NCBI GenBank assembly: GCA_900473205.1
Contig: UCLB01000021.1
Coordinates: 1 to 59,519, forward strand
Length of the DNA stretch: 59,519 bases
Direction: 5' to 3'
From: Hyphomicrobiales bacterium
Lineage (GTDB): Bacteria; Pseudomonadota; Alphaproteobacteria; Rhizobiales; Rhizobiaceae
Shown here: piece after piece, positions 9,533 to 18,521 of the stretch
Numbering within the stretch: the stretch's first letter is position 1
How the letters are laid out: every line of letters starts with the position of its first letter
The notes under the pieces: model-generated
The model's input: the letters and a program-made list of their open reading frames with translations, nothing else
What the model was told of the DNA's origin: nothing
Database searches by the model: none
Program-made: the position numbers and the translations under genes

Positions 9533-10591
9533 TTACTTGGCTTTGGCAAAGGCTGCGGTCAGATCGGCAACCGCAAGGTCCAAAGCTTGTTTGGCTTCTG
9601 GCATGACCTTGCCCATGCCGAAGAACTCGTGCGTAACGCCATTATAGGTCTTGGTATTCACCGCCACGCCTGCCTCTTTCAGCTTGGAGGCATAGGTCTC
9701 ACCGTCAGACCGCAATGGATCTATCTGCGCCAGAATGATCGTCGCAGGCGCAACACCGGCCAGATCGGACCTGCCATTCAGATTGATACGCGGGTCTTTC
9801 GTGTCATCCATGGAGGACACCGTGTTCTTGACGAACCACTCCATGTCAGCCTTGCCAAGCGGCTTGGCATTGGCATTTTCCTTGTAGGACGCCGTTTCCA
9901 TGTCATTGCCCGCGACCGGATAGACCAAAAGCTGATAGACGGGCTCCTTCGTCTTTTCTTTCTTGGCCATTAGCGCAACGTTTGCAGCCAGATTACCCCC
10001 AGCGCTTTCACCCGCCACGGCAATCTTGTTGGCATTGCCGTTCATGCCATGAATGTTCTCGACAACCCACTTATAGGCCGTCCAGGCATCGTCATGGGCT
10101 GCCGGAAACTTGTGTTCCGGCGCATGGCGATATTCAACGGACACGATGATGGCGTTTGCACCCAGTGCAAGCGCTCGCGGTGCGCCATCATACACATTGA
10201 TGTCAGCAACCACCCAGCCGCCGCCATGATAATAGACAACGACAGGGAAGGGACCATCACCACCCGGAATGTAAACGCGTGCGGCCAATCCACCTTCGGC
10301 AGACGGAATCATAATGTCCTTGGTAGTAACCTGTGCGTCAGGATTGGACGAAATCCGCTTGTCCCACTGCACGGCTTTCGCAGCATCCGCCGGGCTTGCC
10401 TGCGTGCGCGCCGCAGGAACGCTCAACGTCGAAAAAGGCTTGGCCTCCAACGCACCCAGCTTATCCAGCACGGTCTGCATCTCAGTGGTCGGCTTTGCCA
10501 TGTCTTGGGCGAATGCGGGGAGGGCTGTCGTGAAGGGGAGCGCAGCAATTATTACGGCTAAGCGCCAGCTGCGAAACGGCGTATCTATCAT
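9533..10591 (-). CDS. Exported alpha/beta hydrolase (hormone-sensitive-lipase family esterase)
   Basis: A 352-residue predicted periplasmic carboxylesterase. The signal peptide occupies about residues 1-28, ending near LPAFAQ. The oxyanion hole is YYHGGGW, the nucleophile elbow GESAGGN, the likely catalytic Asp is in AQIDPLRSDG and the His in GVTHEFFGMG, all as in bacterial family IV esterases. GGAG precedes the ATG. It leads an operon with the DUF4142 gene. A GGAAC-N16-TGTT element immediately upstream and a 20-bp inverted repeat at 10700 are candidate control sites. The substrate is unknown. Confidence 0.9.
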   Translation of the reverse strand: MIDTPFRSWRLAVIIAALPFTTALPAFAQDMAKPTTEMQTVLDKLGALEAKPFSTLSVPAARTQASPADAAKAVQWDKRISSNPDAQVTTKDIMIPSAEGGLAARVYIPGGDGPFPVVVYYHGGGWVVADINVYDGAPRALALGANAIIVSVEYRHAPEHKFPAAHDDAWTAYKWVVENIHGMNGNANKIAVAGESAGGNLAANVALMAKKEKTKEPVYQLLVYPVAGNDMETASYKENANAKPLGKADMEWFVKNTVSSMDDTKDPRINLNGRSDLAGVAPATIILAQIDPLRSDGETYASKLKEAGVAVNTKTYNGVTHEFFGMGKVMPEAKQALDLAVADLTAAFAKAK

Positions 10592-10619
10592 CTTATATTC
10601 TCCGGTTTCCTCTGCCGCT

Positions 10620-10644
10620 AACAGGAGGAGGGGAGGATAGTTCC
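10620..10644 (-). promoter_or_regulatory. EcfG-like promoter upstream of the esterase operon
   Basis: Minus strand: GGAAC, 16 bases, TGTT. The -35 is exact and the -10 differs at one base from CGTT; it still fits the S. meliloti RpoE2 description GGAAC-N18/19-TT. It ends about 29 bp before the start codon. Confidence 0.45.
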
Positions 10645-10971
10645 CGGGCGGGAACGGATATCGATAGTATTTGTGTCAATAAGAGAGGGAATTTTGAGAT
10701 TTGGTATTATGATACCAAAATGTATTTTTATCGCGTAATGGAACTTATATAGTGTGGAGTATTTTTTGCTTAAATAATCGAAGTAATACGGCCATTTTTT
10801 GATGATCAGATTTGTCATCAATCCTGATCAACAGCGCCAAATGACTTCATCCGTCGCGCGTCTGTAAAGTTGGACGTGGGGAGGTGTCGTGGAGCGTTAC
10901 TAAAACGCAATGACGACTTCAGCACAGCAGATGTGCTTGTTTCCAAATTGAATTTTATATCGAGAAAAATT
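10645..10971. other. AT-rich non-coding stretch with a perfect inverted repeat
   Basis: About 330 bp, clearly richer in A and T than its surroundings. A perfect inverted repeat TTTGGTAT-TATG-ATACCAAA occupies 10700-10719 and could be a regulator binding site for the esterase operon. No convincing gene was found: a 67-codon minus-strand frame has no ribosome binding site and a Lys/Tyr/Ile-rich composition that simply reflects the AT content. Confidence 0.5.
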
Positions 10972-11047
<76 letters not shown>

Positions 11048-11198
11048 ATAAGGGTTCCGGCATTCTTGATCCGGTTCCGGGAACCGAAGCGCTTGTCTGC
11101 TCCGGTGGCGGCTTGATACTTCCGCTTCTGGGTAATGGCAAGCCGAAAAATTCGCCCGACGACATTTTTTTGACGCCGGGCGAAAAATCATGTGGAAA

Positions 11199-11585
11199 TC
11201 AGGCGTCGTCGTCGTCGCCGTTCACGCCAATGATGCCGGAGACGTCGTCGTCATCTTCGTCTTCGTCGGCTTCCAGGAATGTATCGTCGTCATCGTCGAG
11301 CTCGACATCGTCGTCGCCGTCGATATCTGGAATGTCGTCGGCGCTGGCGTCGGCGTCGGCGTCTTCCAGCGGTACGAGTTCGACTTCCGTGTTTTCGGTA
11401 TCGACTTCTGCGACTTCTTCTTCTTCAGCCTGTTCCATCTTCTTGGCAGCGGTCGTTTCCTCGAAGAAGGAAAGCGGCCAGGACTTGCCCGAGTAAGGAG
11501 AAACGATAGGATCGCGATTCAGGTCGTAAAATTTCTTGCCGGTATCCGGGTCTGTGCGCTTGGTTCCAAGGTCCGCTTTTGCCAC
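11199..11585 (-). CDS. FYDLN-acid family protein (TIGR02300)
   Basis: A 128-residue protein with two parts: a basic conserved N-terminus (about 1-40) containing LGTKRTDPDTGKKFYDLN and SPYSGKSWP, and a highly acidic low-complexity tail (about 50-128) of Asp and Glu. This is the pattern of the alphaproteobacterial TIGR02300/FYDLN_acid family, whose function is unknown. The start is GTG, with TTTGAGG about 11 nt upstream. It is transcribed away from cmk. In many Rhizobiales an aroA gene stands between this gene and cmk; here only 227 bp separate them. Confidence 0.9.
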   Translation of the reverse strand: MAKADLGTKRTDPDTGKKFYDLNRDPIVSPYSGKSWPLSFFEETTAAKKMEQAEEEEVAEVDTENTEVELVPLEDADADASADDIPDIDGDDDVELDDDDDTFLEADEDEDDDDVSGIIGVNGDDDDA

Positions 11586-11812
11586 TGTCTAAGCCTCAAA
11601 TTGTGAGATGAGTTCGGTGTTTACGCCGTGTTTCCGGCAGTAGACGGTAAAATTCTAGCCGGTCCCATTAATCGCTGACGCCTTTCCTGTCAAAGATAAA
11701 CTTCAAAGGCCGCACGGCGACGCGGTTTTCAGCCTCTCTTGATGATCAGCATGAGCGCTTATAATAAGCGTCAGCCCACCATTCGGCCAAGCCAAAGCAG
11801 GATATATCTATA

Positions 11813-12445
11813 ATGACATTCACCATCGCCATCGACGGACCGGCTGCTGCGGGCAAGGGCACGCTGTCACGCAGGATTGCGGACGTCTATGGGTTCCACC
11901 ATCTGGATACCGGGCTGACCTACCGCGCCACTGCAAAGGCTCTCCTGGATGCCGGTTTGCCGCTGGATGACGAGGCGGTTGCCGAAACGACCGCGCTGAC
12001 ACTTGATCTGGCAGGCCTCGACCGCGCTGTGCTTGCAAAGCATGAGGTCGGCGAAGCTGCGTCCAAGGTAGCGGTTATGCCCGCCGTGCGGCGCGCACTG
12101 GTCGAAGCGCAGCGCGCTTTTGCGGCAAAGGAGCCGGGCACGGTACTGGATGGCCGGGATATCGGCACTGTGGTCTGCCCGGATGCGCCAGTGAAGCTCT
12201 ATGTCACGGCGTCGCCGGAGGTGCGCGCACGCCGCCGTTACGACGAGATTATCGCATCAGGAAATGCCGCGGATTTCGATGCTGTTTTCGCGGATGTGAA
12301 AAAGCGTGATGAGCGCGATATGGGCCGTGCCGACAGTCCGTTGAAACCAGCTGAAGACGCGCACTTGCTTGATACGTCGGAAATGGGTATAGAGGCGGCG
12401 TTTCAGGCGGCCAAATCGATTGTCGATGCTGCCCTGAACAGATGA
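11813..12445 (+). CDS. cmk: Cytidylate kinase
   Basis: A 210-residue P-loop kinase that phosphorylates CMP and dCMP. The P-loop is [11 protein letters not shown] near the N-terminus, followed by the CMP-binding segments [11 protein letters not shown] and [15 protein letters not shown] and the lid-region arginines RARRRYDEI and [15 protein letters not shown]. Length is typical. It is followed after 169 bp by rpsA, the usual cmk-rpsA order; an intergenic EcfG-type promoter suggests rpsA also has its own start site. Confidence 0.97.
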   Translation: MTFTIAIDGPAAAGKGTLSRRIADVYGFHHLDTGLTYRATAKALLDAGLPLDDEAVAETTALTLDLAGLDRAVLAKHEVGEAASKVAVMPAVRRALVEAQRAFAAKEPGTVLDGRDIGTVVCPDAPVKLYVTASPEVRARRRYDEIIASGNAADFDAVFADVKKRDERDMGRADSPLKPAEDAHLLDTSEMGIEAAFQAAKSIVDAALNR

Positions 12446-12450
12446 ATTTG

Positions 12451-12478
12451 CGGGGAACCCGAAGCTTCGGCCCCCGTT
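12451..12478 (+). promoter_or_regulatory. Exact EcfG-type promoter match in a palindrome, cmk-rpsA gap
   Basis: GGAAC (12454-12458), 16 bases, CGTT (12475-12478). The spacer contains the perfect palindrome CCGAAGCTTCGG, and the flanks CGGGG (12451) and CCCCG (12472) extend it into a long stem. The element is therefore either a stress promoter for rpsA or an RNA hairpin ending or shaping the cmk transcript. A second hairpin, GTGTTC/GAACAC at 12581-12600, lies just ahead of the rpsA ribosome binding site. Confidence 0.45.
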
Positions 12479-12614
12479 TAGACCGGAATGTCCCGAAAGC
12501 ATGTCCTGCGCCGGAAAGCCTCACAATGTAAGAGGCGGGCATGGATTTCGGGAGTGATCAACGCGAACCCCCGGCGCTTTGTGTTCTTGAACAGGAACAC
12601 TCTCAGGAGATTTA

Positions 12615-14315
12615 ATGTCAGTAGCTACCCCCACGCGCGACGATTTCGCAGCCCTGCTCGAAGAGTCTTTCTCTTCCAATGACCTTGCCGAAGGCTATGT
12701 TGCCAAAGGTATCGTCACGGCGATCGAAAAGGATGTTGCAATCGTTGACGTCGGCCTCAAGGTCGAAGGCCGCGTTCCGCTGAAGGAATTCGGAGCGAAG
12801 TCCAAGGACGGCACTCTCAAGGTCGGCGACGAAGTCGAAGTTTACGTTGAGCGCATTGAAAACGCTCTGGGCGAAGCCGTTCTGTCGCGCGAGAAGGCTC
12901 GCCGCGAAGAGAGCTGGGTCAAGCTCGAAGCCAAGTTCGAAGCTGGCGAACGCGTCGAAGGCGTTATCTTCAACCAGGTCAAGGGTGGTTTCACCGTCGA
13001 TCTGGATGGCGCTGTTGCGTTCCTTCCACGTTCGCAGGTCGACATTCGTCCGATCCGCGACGTTACACCTCTGATGCACAACCCGCAGCCCTTCGAAATC
13101 CTCAAGATGGACAAGCGTCGCGGCAACATCGTTGTATCGCGTCGTACGGTTCTCGAAGAGTCCCGCGCCGAGCAGCGTTCTGAAATCGTTCAGAACCTCG
13201 AAGAAGGCCAGGTTGTTGACGGCGTCGTCAAGAACATCACCGATTACGGTGCGTTCGTTGACCTCGGCGGCATCGACGGCCTGCTGCACGTTACCGACAT
13301 GGCTTGGCGCCGCGTCAACCATCCTTCGGAAATCCTCAACATTGGCCAGTCGGTCAAGGTTCAGATCATCCGTATCAACCAGGAAACTCACCGCATCTCG
13401 CTCGGCATGAAGCAGCTCGAGTCTGATCCTTGGGATGGCATCTCTGCCAAGTATCCAGTTGGCAAGAAGATTTCCGGTACCGTTACGAACATCACCGACT
13501 ACGGCGCATTCGTAGAGCTGGAGCCAGGCATCGAAGGCCTGATCCACATCTCCGAAATGTCCTGGACCAAGAAGAACGTACACCCCGGCAAGATCCTGTC
13601 CACGACACAGGACGTCGACGTTGTTGTTCTCGAAGTCGATCCTTCCAAGCGTCGTATTTCGCTGGGCCTCAAGCAGACCCTCGAAAACCCATGGCAGGCA
13701 TTTGCGTTCAGCCATCCAGCCGGCACTGAAGTCGAAGGCGAAGTCAAGAACAAGACCGAATTTGGCCTGTTCATTGGTCTCGAAGGCGACGTTGACGGCA
13801 TGGTTCACCTGTCCGACCTCGACTGGAACCGTCCAGGCGAGCAGGTCATCGAAGAATACAACAAGGGTGACACCGTTAAGGCTGTCGTTCTTGACGTTGA
13901 CGTCGAAAAGGAACGCATCTCGCTCGGTATCAAGCAGCTCGGCAAGGATAATGTTGGCGAAGCCGCAACATCCGGCGAACTGCGCAAGAACGCTGTTGTT
14001 TCCGCTGAAGTTATCGGCGTGAACGAAGGCGGCATCGAAGTGAAGCTCGTTGCTCACGAAGACCTCACATCCTTCATCCGCCGCAACGACCTAGCACGCG
14101 ATCGTGACGATCAGCGTCCTGAGCGTTTCTCGGTTGGTCAGGTTCTCGACGCCCGCGTCGTCAACTTCTCCAAGAAGGATCGCAAGGTCATGCTTTCGAT
14201 CAAGGCTCTGGAAATCGCAGAAGAGAAGGAAGCTGTTGCTCAGTTCGGTTCGTCCGACAGCGGCGCTTCGCTCGGCGACATCCTTGGCGCGGCTCTGAAG
14301 AACCGCACCGAGTAA
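12615..14315 (+). CDS. rpsA: 30S ribosomal protein S1
   Basis: A 566-residue protein made of six S1/OB RNA-binding repeats (about residues 25-90, 108-173, 195-263, 280-350, 367-437, 455-524). Repeats 3 and 4 show the canonical [13 protein letters not shown][DE]-L pattern. S1 unfolds structured mRNA leaders at the 30S platform. CAGGAG precedes the ATG and the gene ends in a strong terminator. The 169-nt leader has two hairpins; autogenous control by S1 binding its own leader is known in other bacteria and is plausible here. Confidence 0.98.
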   Translation: MSVATPTRDDFAALLEESFSSNDLAEGYVAKGIVTAIEKDVAIVDVGLKVEGRVPLKEFGAKSKDGTLKVGDEVEVYVERIENALGEAVLSREKARREESWVKLEAKFEAGERVEGVIFNQVKGGFTVDLDGAVAFLPRSQVDIRPIRDVTPLMHNPQPFEILKMDKRRGNIVVSRRTVLEESRAEQRSEIVQNLEEGQVVDGVVKNITDYGAFVDLGGIDGLLHVTDMAWRRVNHPSEILNIGQSVKVQIIRINQETHRISLGMKQLESDPWDGISAKYPVGKKISGTVTNITDYGAFVELEPGIEGLIHISEMSWTKKNVHPGKILSTTQDVDVVVLEVDPSKRRISLGLKQTLENPWQAFAFSHPAGTEVEGEVKNKTEFGLFIGLEGDVDGMVHLSDLDWNRPGEQVIEEYNKGDTVKAVVLDVDVEKERISLGIKQLGKDNVGEAATSGELRKNAVVSAEVIGVNEGGIEVKLVAHEDLTSFIRRNDLARDRDDQRPERFSVGQVLDARVVNFSKKDRKVMLSIKALEIAEEKEAVAQFGSSDSGASLGDILGAALKNRTE

Positions 14316-14337
14316 TCGTCACTGCCTTTGAAATGAG

Positions 14338-14368
14338 AAACCCGCCGGAGCGATCCGGCGGGTTTTTT
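14338..14368 (+). terminator. Rho-independent terminator of rpsA
   Basis: AACCCGCCGG-AGCGAT-CCGGCGGGTT followed by a T-run, 23 bp after the rpsA stop codon. Confidence 0.95.
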
Positions 14369-14406
14369 CGTGTCTGCATATGCCGTCGGTGCAAACCGCC
14401 GCTTGC

Positions 14407-16008
14407 TCAGGAAAAGCCGCTAATTCGCAGATAATAAGATTCGGCATTTCCCGCCGCGCCGTCATCATTCGCACCGTCAGATACGGAATGGTCGATGATC
14501 TCGTCATTGGCTGCCGTGCGCTCTTCCTGATCCGAACCCTGTTCGGTCTGTTCTCCGCCGTCCTCTTGTCCTTCCGAAGCGCCTTCGGAAGAAGGCCAGC
14601 GTCCGCGTGGCGGAGCGTCAGAGTCCGGTTCGTCCTTGGCCGCCGGATAATTGACGAAGGGCAGGGGTATGCCTTCCTTGGTAATCAACGCTGCCACTGC
14701 CGAATGCAGGCTCGGCTGGTTAAGGATCGCATTTTCGGCGTCTCCAGCCGCTGCTGCTACCCTCTGTGCCGCCGCGATCTCCGGGCGGGCGGCGGAAAGC
14801 ATGGCCTCATCCTGCGCGGTTTCCGCCGGTTTTACATGCGGCGCCAACGGCACCGTTGCCAAATGAGGTTTCAGTGCATGCTCTACATCCACATCGGGCT
14901 GCGGCGGAAGCAGGGCGGGCAGCGGAGCCGCCTCGGCGCGCTCCGGCAATTTGCCAAGAAGCGCGGTGAAAAGCAGGGCTTCCATATCTTTGACCGTAGC
15001 ACCGGTAAGCTGGTTGCCGATGACTGGATTGGTGCCGTCGCCCTCCACCTGGGGAGGCGCGCTTGGTGGCATGCGCGATGGCACGGCCGCTTCCGGCAGG
15101 CCGGACTTGACCTCGGGTGCCCTAGCTTCCACGGGGTGGCTTTGATTCGTTATAGGCCGGTTCACGGGAAGCTCAACCAAATCGGTGTCGCTACTCTCCA
15201 CCAATGTGGCATTGGTGACTGGTAAAGGCGTCAGCGCAGTGGCCAAGCGGGTGATCTGCTCTGCAACCGGGCTCTGAGCAAGCGGCTTTGCTGGTGCGGC
15301 GGTGCCTGCTGGTGGCAGGGTTGCGGCTGGCTTTGGCAGTGCTGAATCGTCGGTTTCGACGGCTGGCGGTGCAGCCTGCTTTCCAAGCGTCTGGCCCTCG
15401 CTTTTATCCATCGGCAAAATGATTTCCGTGGTGTCCAGCTGCAAGCCGCTGGTCAATACGGGCATCGCAGACGGATTGCGCGCTGGCGTCGGCAAGGTCA
15501 CTGCACTTTGCGGTAACAGATCCTGCAAATAGGAGGAGACGGATATTTTTGCGCCCTTGGCGGCATTGCTGGAGCGTGCAAGCTCGACCATAACAGCCAG
15601 TCTTGCGGCCTCCGGCCCGGCTGAGTTTTTCAAAACGTCGGCCAGCATGGAAAGGCTTATGCCGCGCAGAATGTTGCCCAGCTGCTTTTCCAGCCCGGCT
15701 TTTTGCTCTGCGGGCAGGGTCTGCATGGTCGCCACCAGCCGGTTTACATAGGCCTCGGCGGCTTCGCCATCCATGCGGGCAATGTTCATTAACTTGCCCA
15801 GCGTTTCGGCCAGCACGCTGACATTCTGGGATAGGCGGAGTTCACCGGATACGGCGCGCACTGTCGCGCTGGCTCCAGCGGTCGCGGCTTCCTGCCCGAC
15901 CTGCGGGGGAGGGGTGACGGCTGCTGGCGTTTGCGTGTTGTCCGGACGCGAACCGGCGGTTTGAAACGAAACATCGACTGCGGAAACGGCACTGACAGGC
16001 GGCAGCAT
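14407..16008 (-). CDS. Uncharacterised Ala/Pro-rich protein
   Basis: I do not recognise this 533-residue protein. The ATG at 16008 is chosen because AAGGGAG lies 8 nt upstream; a longer frame to 16056 has no such site. The N-terminal third (about 60-165) looks folded and helical (LAETLGKLMNIARMDGEAAEAY, LGNILRGISLSMLADVLKN). The middle is a long Pro/Ala-rich linker, and the last 80 residues are acidic with many Glu/Asp/Gln before the hydrophobic end SYYLRISGF. No signal peptide is seen. This layout resembles flagellar hook-length proteins only superficially; no FliK core motif is visible. Confidence 0.7.
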   Translation of the reverse strand: MLPPVSAVSAVDVSFQTAGSRPDNTQTPAAVTPPPQVGQEAATAGASATVRAVSGELRLSQNVSVLAETLGKLMNIARMDGEAAEAYVNRLVATMQTLPAEQKAGLEKQLGNILRGISLSMLADVLKNSAGPEAARLAVMVELARSSNAAKGAKISVSSYLQDLLPQSAVTLPTPARNPSAMPVLTSGLQLDTTEIILPMDKSEGQTLGKQAAPPAVETDDSALPKPAATLPPAGTAAPAKPLAQSPVAEQITRLATALTPLPVTNATLVESSDTDLVELPVNRPITNQSHPVEARAPEVKSGLPEAAVPSRMPPSAPPQVEGDGTNPVIGNQLTGATVKDMEALLFTALLGKLPERAEAAPLPALLPPQPDVDVEHALKPHLATVPLAPHVKPAETAQDEAMLSAARPEIAAAQRVAAAAGDAENAILNQPSLHSAVAALITKEGIPLPFVNYPAAKDEPDSDAPPRGRWPSSEGASEGQEDGGEQTEQGSDQEERTAANDEIIDHSVSDGANDDGAAGNAESYYLRISGFS

Positions 16009-16210
16009 GGTGCGCTCCCTTCTTGTTGACAGGTGCGCGACGTGAAACGCCCACACATATCAGCTTGAACAGGCCTCTTTTGAAAGATTGGCCTTTGGCG
16101 ACGACACAGGTCTTATTCCCGTCCGCTCATGCGGCGCATTGCTCAACAGCTGCGCGGCTTTCGCAGCGCAGGCACATGAAAATCATCGAATCATCAAAGC
16201 AAGAATGGCG

Positions 16211-16230
16211 GCGAAAGATTAACGTTTCGC
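16211..16230. promoter_or_regulatory. Inverted repeat in the 265-bp gap before the RNase D gene end
   Basis: GCGAAA-GATTAACG-TTTCGC. It lies about 200 bp upstream of the Ala/Pro-rich gene (minus strand) and 45 bp past the stop of the RNase D-like gene. Either an operator or a weak transcription-end hairpin; no T-run follows. Confidence 0.25.
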
Positions 16231-16273
16231 TAACCATGGCGTGTGCAGAGGCATCGCTCGCCGCATGAGGCGA

Positions 16274-16900
16274 TCAGCTATGGGCGAAGATATCCGTGTC
16301 TTCCCAGCCCAGCAGGTCCAGCTTGGCGCGGGTGGGCAGAAAGGCAAAGCAGGCTTCCGCATGTTCGTAGCGCCCATCGCGGATCAGCCGCGCCGTCAGC
16401 TTGTCACGCAGCGCATGGAGATACAGCACGTCGGATGCGGCATATTCCAGCTGGGCAGGCGAAAGCTTTTCGGCGGCCCAATCTGAGGATTGTTGTGCCT
16501 TGGAGATATCCACCTCCAGCATTTCCTTCAGATTGTCCTTTAGCCCATGGCGATCCGTATAAGTACGGCAAAGGCGCGAGGCGATCTTGGTGCAGAAAAC
16601 CGGGGAAGAAGTCACGCCGAATGTGTGGAAAAGAACGGCAATATCGAACCGGCCATAATGGAAAATCTTCTGCCGGGCCGGGTCTTCCAGCATGGCGACG
16701 AGATTGGGGGCTTCCTTCTGGCCTGCGGCAATGCGGATCACGTCCGCGCTGCCATCGCCGGGCGACAGCTGCACAACGCAGAGCCGGTCGCGACGCGGCA
16801 CCAGTCCCAACGTTTCCGTATCGATGGCGACGGCACCCGTATAGCGGGCTGCATCGGCTTTGGAAATATCGCCTTCGTGATAACGGATCGTCGCTGCCAT
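16274..16900 (-). CDS. RNase D-like 3'-5' exonuclease
   Basis: A 208-residue single-domain DEDDy exonuclease. Motifs: ExoI AIDTETLGL, ExoII HYGRFDIAVL, ExoIII YAASDVLYL (the YxxxD form). It lacks the C-terminal HRDC domains of true RNase D, as is usual for the short alphaproteobacterial form. The start at 16900 is supported by GGAG 6 nt upstream; longer frames exist to 16969 but lack a site. It probably trims RNA 3' ends in the cytoplasm. Confidence 0.9.
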   Translation of the reverse strand: MAATIRYHEGDISKADAARYTGAVAIDTETLGLVPRRDRLCVVQLSPGDGSADVIRIAAGQKEAPNLVAMLEDPARQKIFHYGRFDIAVLFHTFGVTSSPVFCTKIASRLCRTYTDRHGLKDNLKEMLEVDISKAQQSSDWAAEKLSPAQLEYAASDVLYLHALRDKLTARLIRDGRYEHAEACFAFLPTRAKLDLLGWEDTDIFAHS

Positions 16901-17063
16901 CTTCATCTCCACTGCTGGATTGGGTCTGGGCCTAATAACCGAAACTGCGGGATCGCGATACCGTTTCATGGTGCTTTTCTACGCGCAAGGCGGCCTTGCA
17001 TCTCCTCAAAGCACCGGGTTAGGTTGTCTGGAGTTTTCTTGTTTTAAAAAGTGCCTTATCCCC

Positions 17064-17645
17064 ATGCCAGTCAAAATTTACCTCGCCGGGCCGGAAGTGT
17101 TTCTGCCGAATGCCCGTGAAATGCTCGATGCCAAGGCAGAGCTTGCCCGCGAAGCCGGGTTTACGCCCCTCTCGCCGGGTGATTTGCACATCCCGCCAGC
17201 AGATACGAAGATCGGCCATGGCTGCAACATCAATGCGGTGGATGAGCAGATGATGTTGGAAGCGGATGCCGTCATCGCCAACCTCACGCCCTTTCGTGGC
17301 ATTGCCGCCGATACGGGCACGAGTTACGAACTCGGCTTTATGTGCGCTTTGGGTAAACCGGTCTTTGCCTACACCAATGTCGCGGCCAATCATTTCAAGC
17401 GCATCATGTGCTATTACGGCAATGAGGCGACTCAGGACGAAACAGGGCGTTACCGCGGGGCCGACGGCCTTTCCATCGAAAACTTCGATATGGCGGATAA
17501 CCTCATGCTGCATGGTGGCATTGTTCGCCGTGGCGGTGTCGTCGTTGTGGGCGACGCGCCGGAAGACGCTCTTTATACTGACCTGACGGCCTTCAAAGAG
17601 TGCTTGCGGCAGGCAGCCGACGCCCTTCTTAAAAAGACAGATTGA
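17064..17645 (+). CDS. Nucleoside 2-deoxyribosyltransferase
   Basis: A 193-residue protein of the nucleoside deoxyribosyltransferase family, which exchanges bases between 2'-deoxyribonucleosides or hydrolyses them. Family signatures: YLAGPEVFLP at the N-terminus, DAVIANLTPFRG (catalytic Asp and substrate loop), DTGTSYELGFM with the nucleophile Glu, and GKPVFAY. The ATG at 17064 starts exactly at the conserved N-terminus; upstream codons in frame are not conserved. The SDR gene follows by 16 bp, so the two are likely cotranscribed. Confidence 0.9.
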   Translation: MPVKIYLAGPEVFLPNAREMLDAKAELAREAGFTPLSPGDLHIPPADTKIGHGCNINAVDEQMMLEADAVIANLTPFRGIAADTGTSYELGFMCALGKPVFAYTNVAANHFKRIMCYYGNEATQDETGRYRGADGLSIENFDMADNLMLHGGIVRRGGVVVVGDAPEDALYTDLTAFKECLRQAADALLKKTD

Positions 17646-17661
17646 TAGCGGAGAGATTCAT

Positions 17662-18411
17662 ATGAGCGGAACAATTCTCATCACCGGCGCCACGTCGGGC
17701 TTCGGTCAGGCAACGGCCAGACTGTTTGCGAAAGACGGCTGGAAAGTCATAGGCACGGGCCGCCGGGCAGATCGCCTTGCCAAGCTGGGCGAAGAACTCG
17801 GCTCGAACTTCCATGGCATGGTGTTTGATATTACCGATGAAACCGCCATGGCGTCGGAGTTTGAGGCTCTTCCAGCCGAATTCAAGGATATCGACGTACT
17901 GGTCAACAATGCCGGTCTAGCGCTTGGCACGGCGGCTGCGCCGCATGTGCCTCTCAAGGACTGGCACACCATGGTCAATACCAACATCACCGGCCTGCTG
18001 AACATTACCCATCATCTTCTGCCGGTCTTGATTGAGCGTCGCGGCATCGTCATCAACCTGTCTTCCGTCGCAGCCCATTGGCCTTATGCCGGTGGCAATG
18101 TCTATGCGGGCACGAAAGCTTTTTTGCGCCAGTTCTCTCTGGGTCTGCGCTCGGATATGCATGGCAAGGGCGTTCGCGTGACGTCCATCGAGCCGGGCAT
18201 GTGCGAAACGGAATTCACGGTCGTGCGCACCGGTGGCAATCAGGATGCGTCGGATACGCTTTACAAGGGCGTCAATCCGATTCTGCCTGACGATATTGCC
18301 AATACCATCCACTGGGTTGCCTCCCAGCCCAAGCACATCAACATCAACGCCATCGAACTGATGCCGGTCAATCAATCTTTTGCCGGTTTTCAGGTGCATA
18401 GAGACGTCTGA
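17662..18411 (+). CDS. Short-chain dehydrogenase/reductase (YdfG-like)
   Basis: A 249-residue NADP-preferring SDR. Cofactor motif TGATSGFGQATA with the basic GTGRRADRL that favours NADPH; NNAG at about residue 84; catalytic Ser in NLSSVAAH and Tyr-Lys in YAGTKAF. The C-terminal pattern SIEPGMCETEF and INAIELMPVNQSFAGF is typical of YdfG-type 3-hydroxy-acid dehydrogenases acting on L-allo-threonine, serine or malonic semialdehyde. GGAGAG precedes the ATG. Confidence 0.9.
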   Translation: MSGTILITGATSGFGQATARLFAKDGWKVIGTGRRADRLAKLGEELGSNFHGMVFDITDETAMASEFEALPAEFKDIDVLVNNAGLALGTAAAPHVPLKDWHTMVNTNITGLLNITHHLLPVLIERRGIVINLSSVAAHWPYAGGNVYAGTKAFLRQFSLGLRSDMHGKGVRVTSIEPGMCETEFTVVRTGGNQDASDTLYKGVNPILPDDIANTIHWVASQPKHININAIELMPVNQSFAGFQVHRDV

Positions 18412-18521
18412 TCACAGCGTATAAACGCGGATGTGATTAAAAACCGTGCAGGCCTTTTTGAGCTATGCAATAATGCATTGCTGCATTGCGAGACTTGCTC
18501 TGTTAAATTTCGTCAGCATCG

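Noticed and set aside
10618..10821. 67-codon minus-strand frame in the AT-rich gap
   Set aside because: No ribosome binding site and composition reflects local AT content; it overlaps the probable promoter of the esterase operon.
11199..11420. GAC/GTC-rich repeated stretch that looks like a tandem repeat
   Set aside because: It is the codon run for the Asp/Glu-rich tail of the FYDLN-acid protein.
12618..14057. Minus-strand open frame of 479 codons opposite rpsA
   Set aside because: Repetitive Asp/Asn/Val composition is the shadow of the S1 repeats; no start signal.
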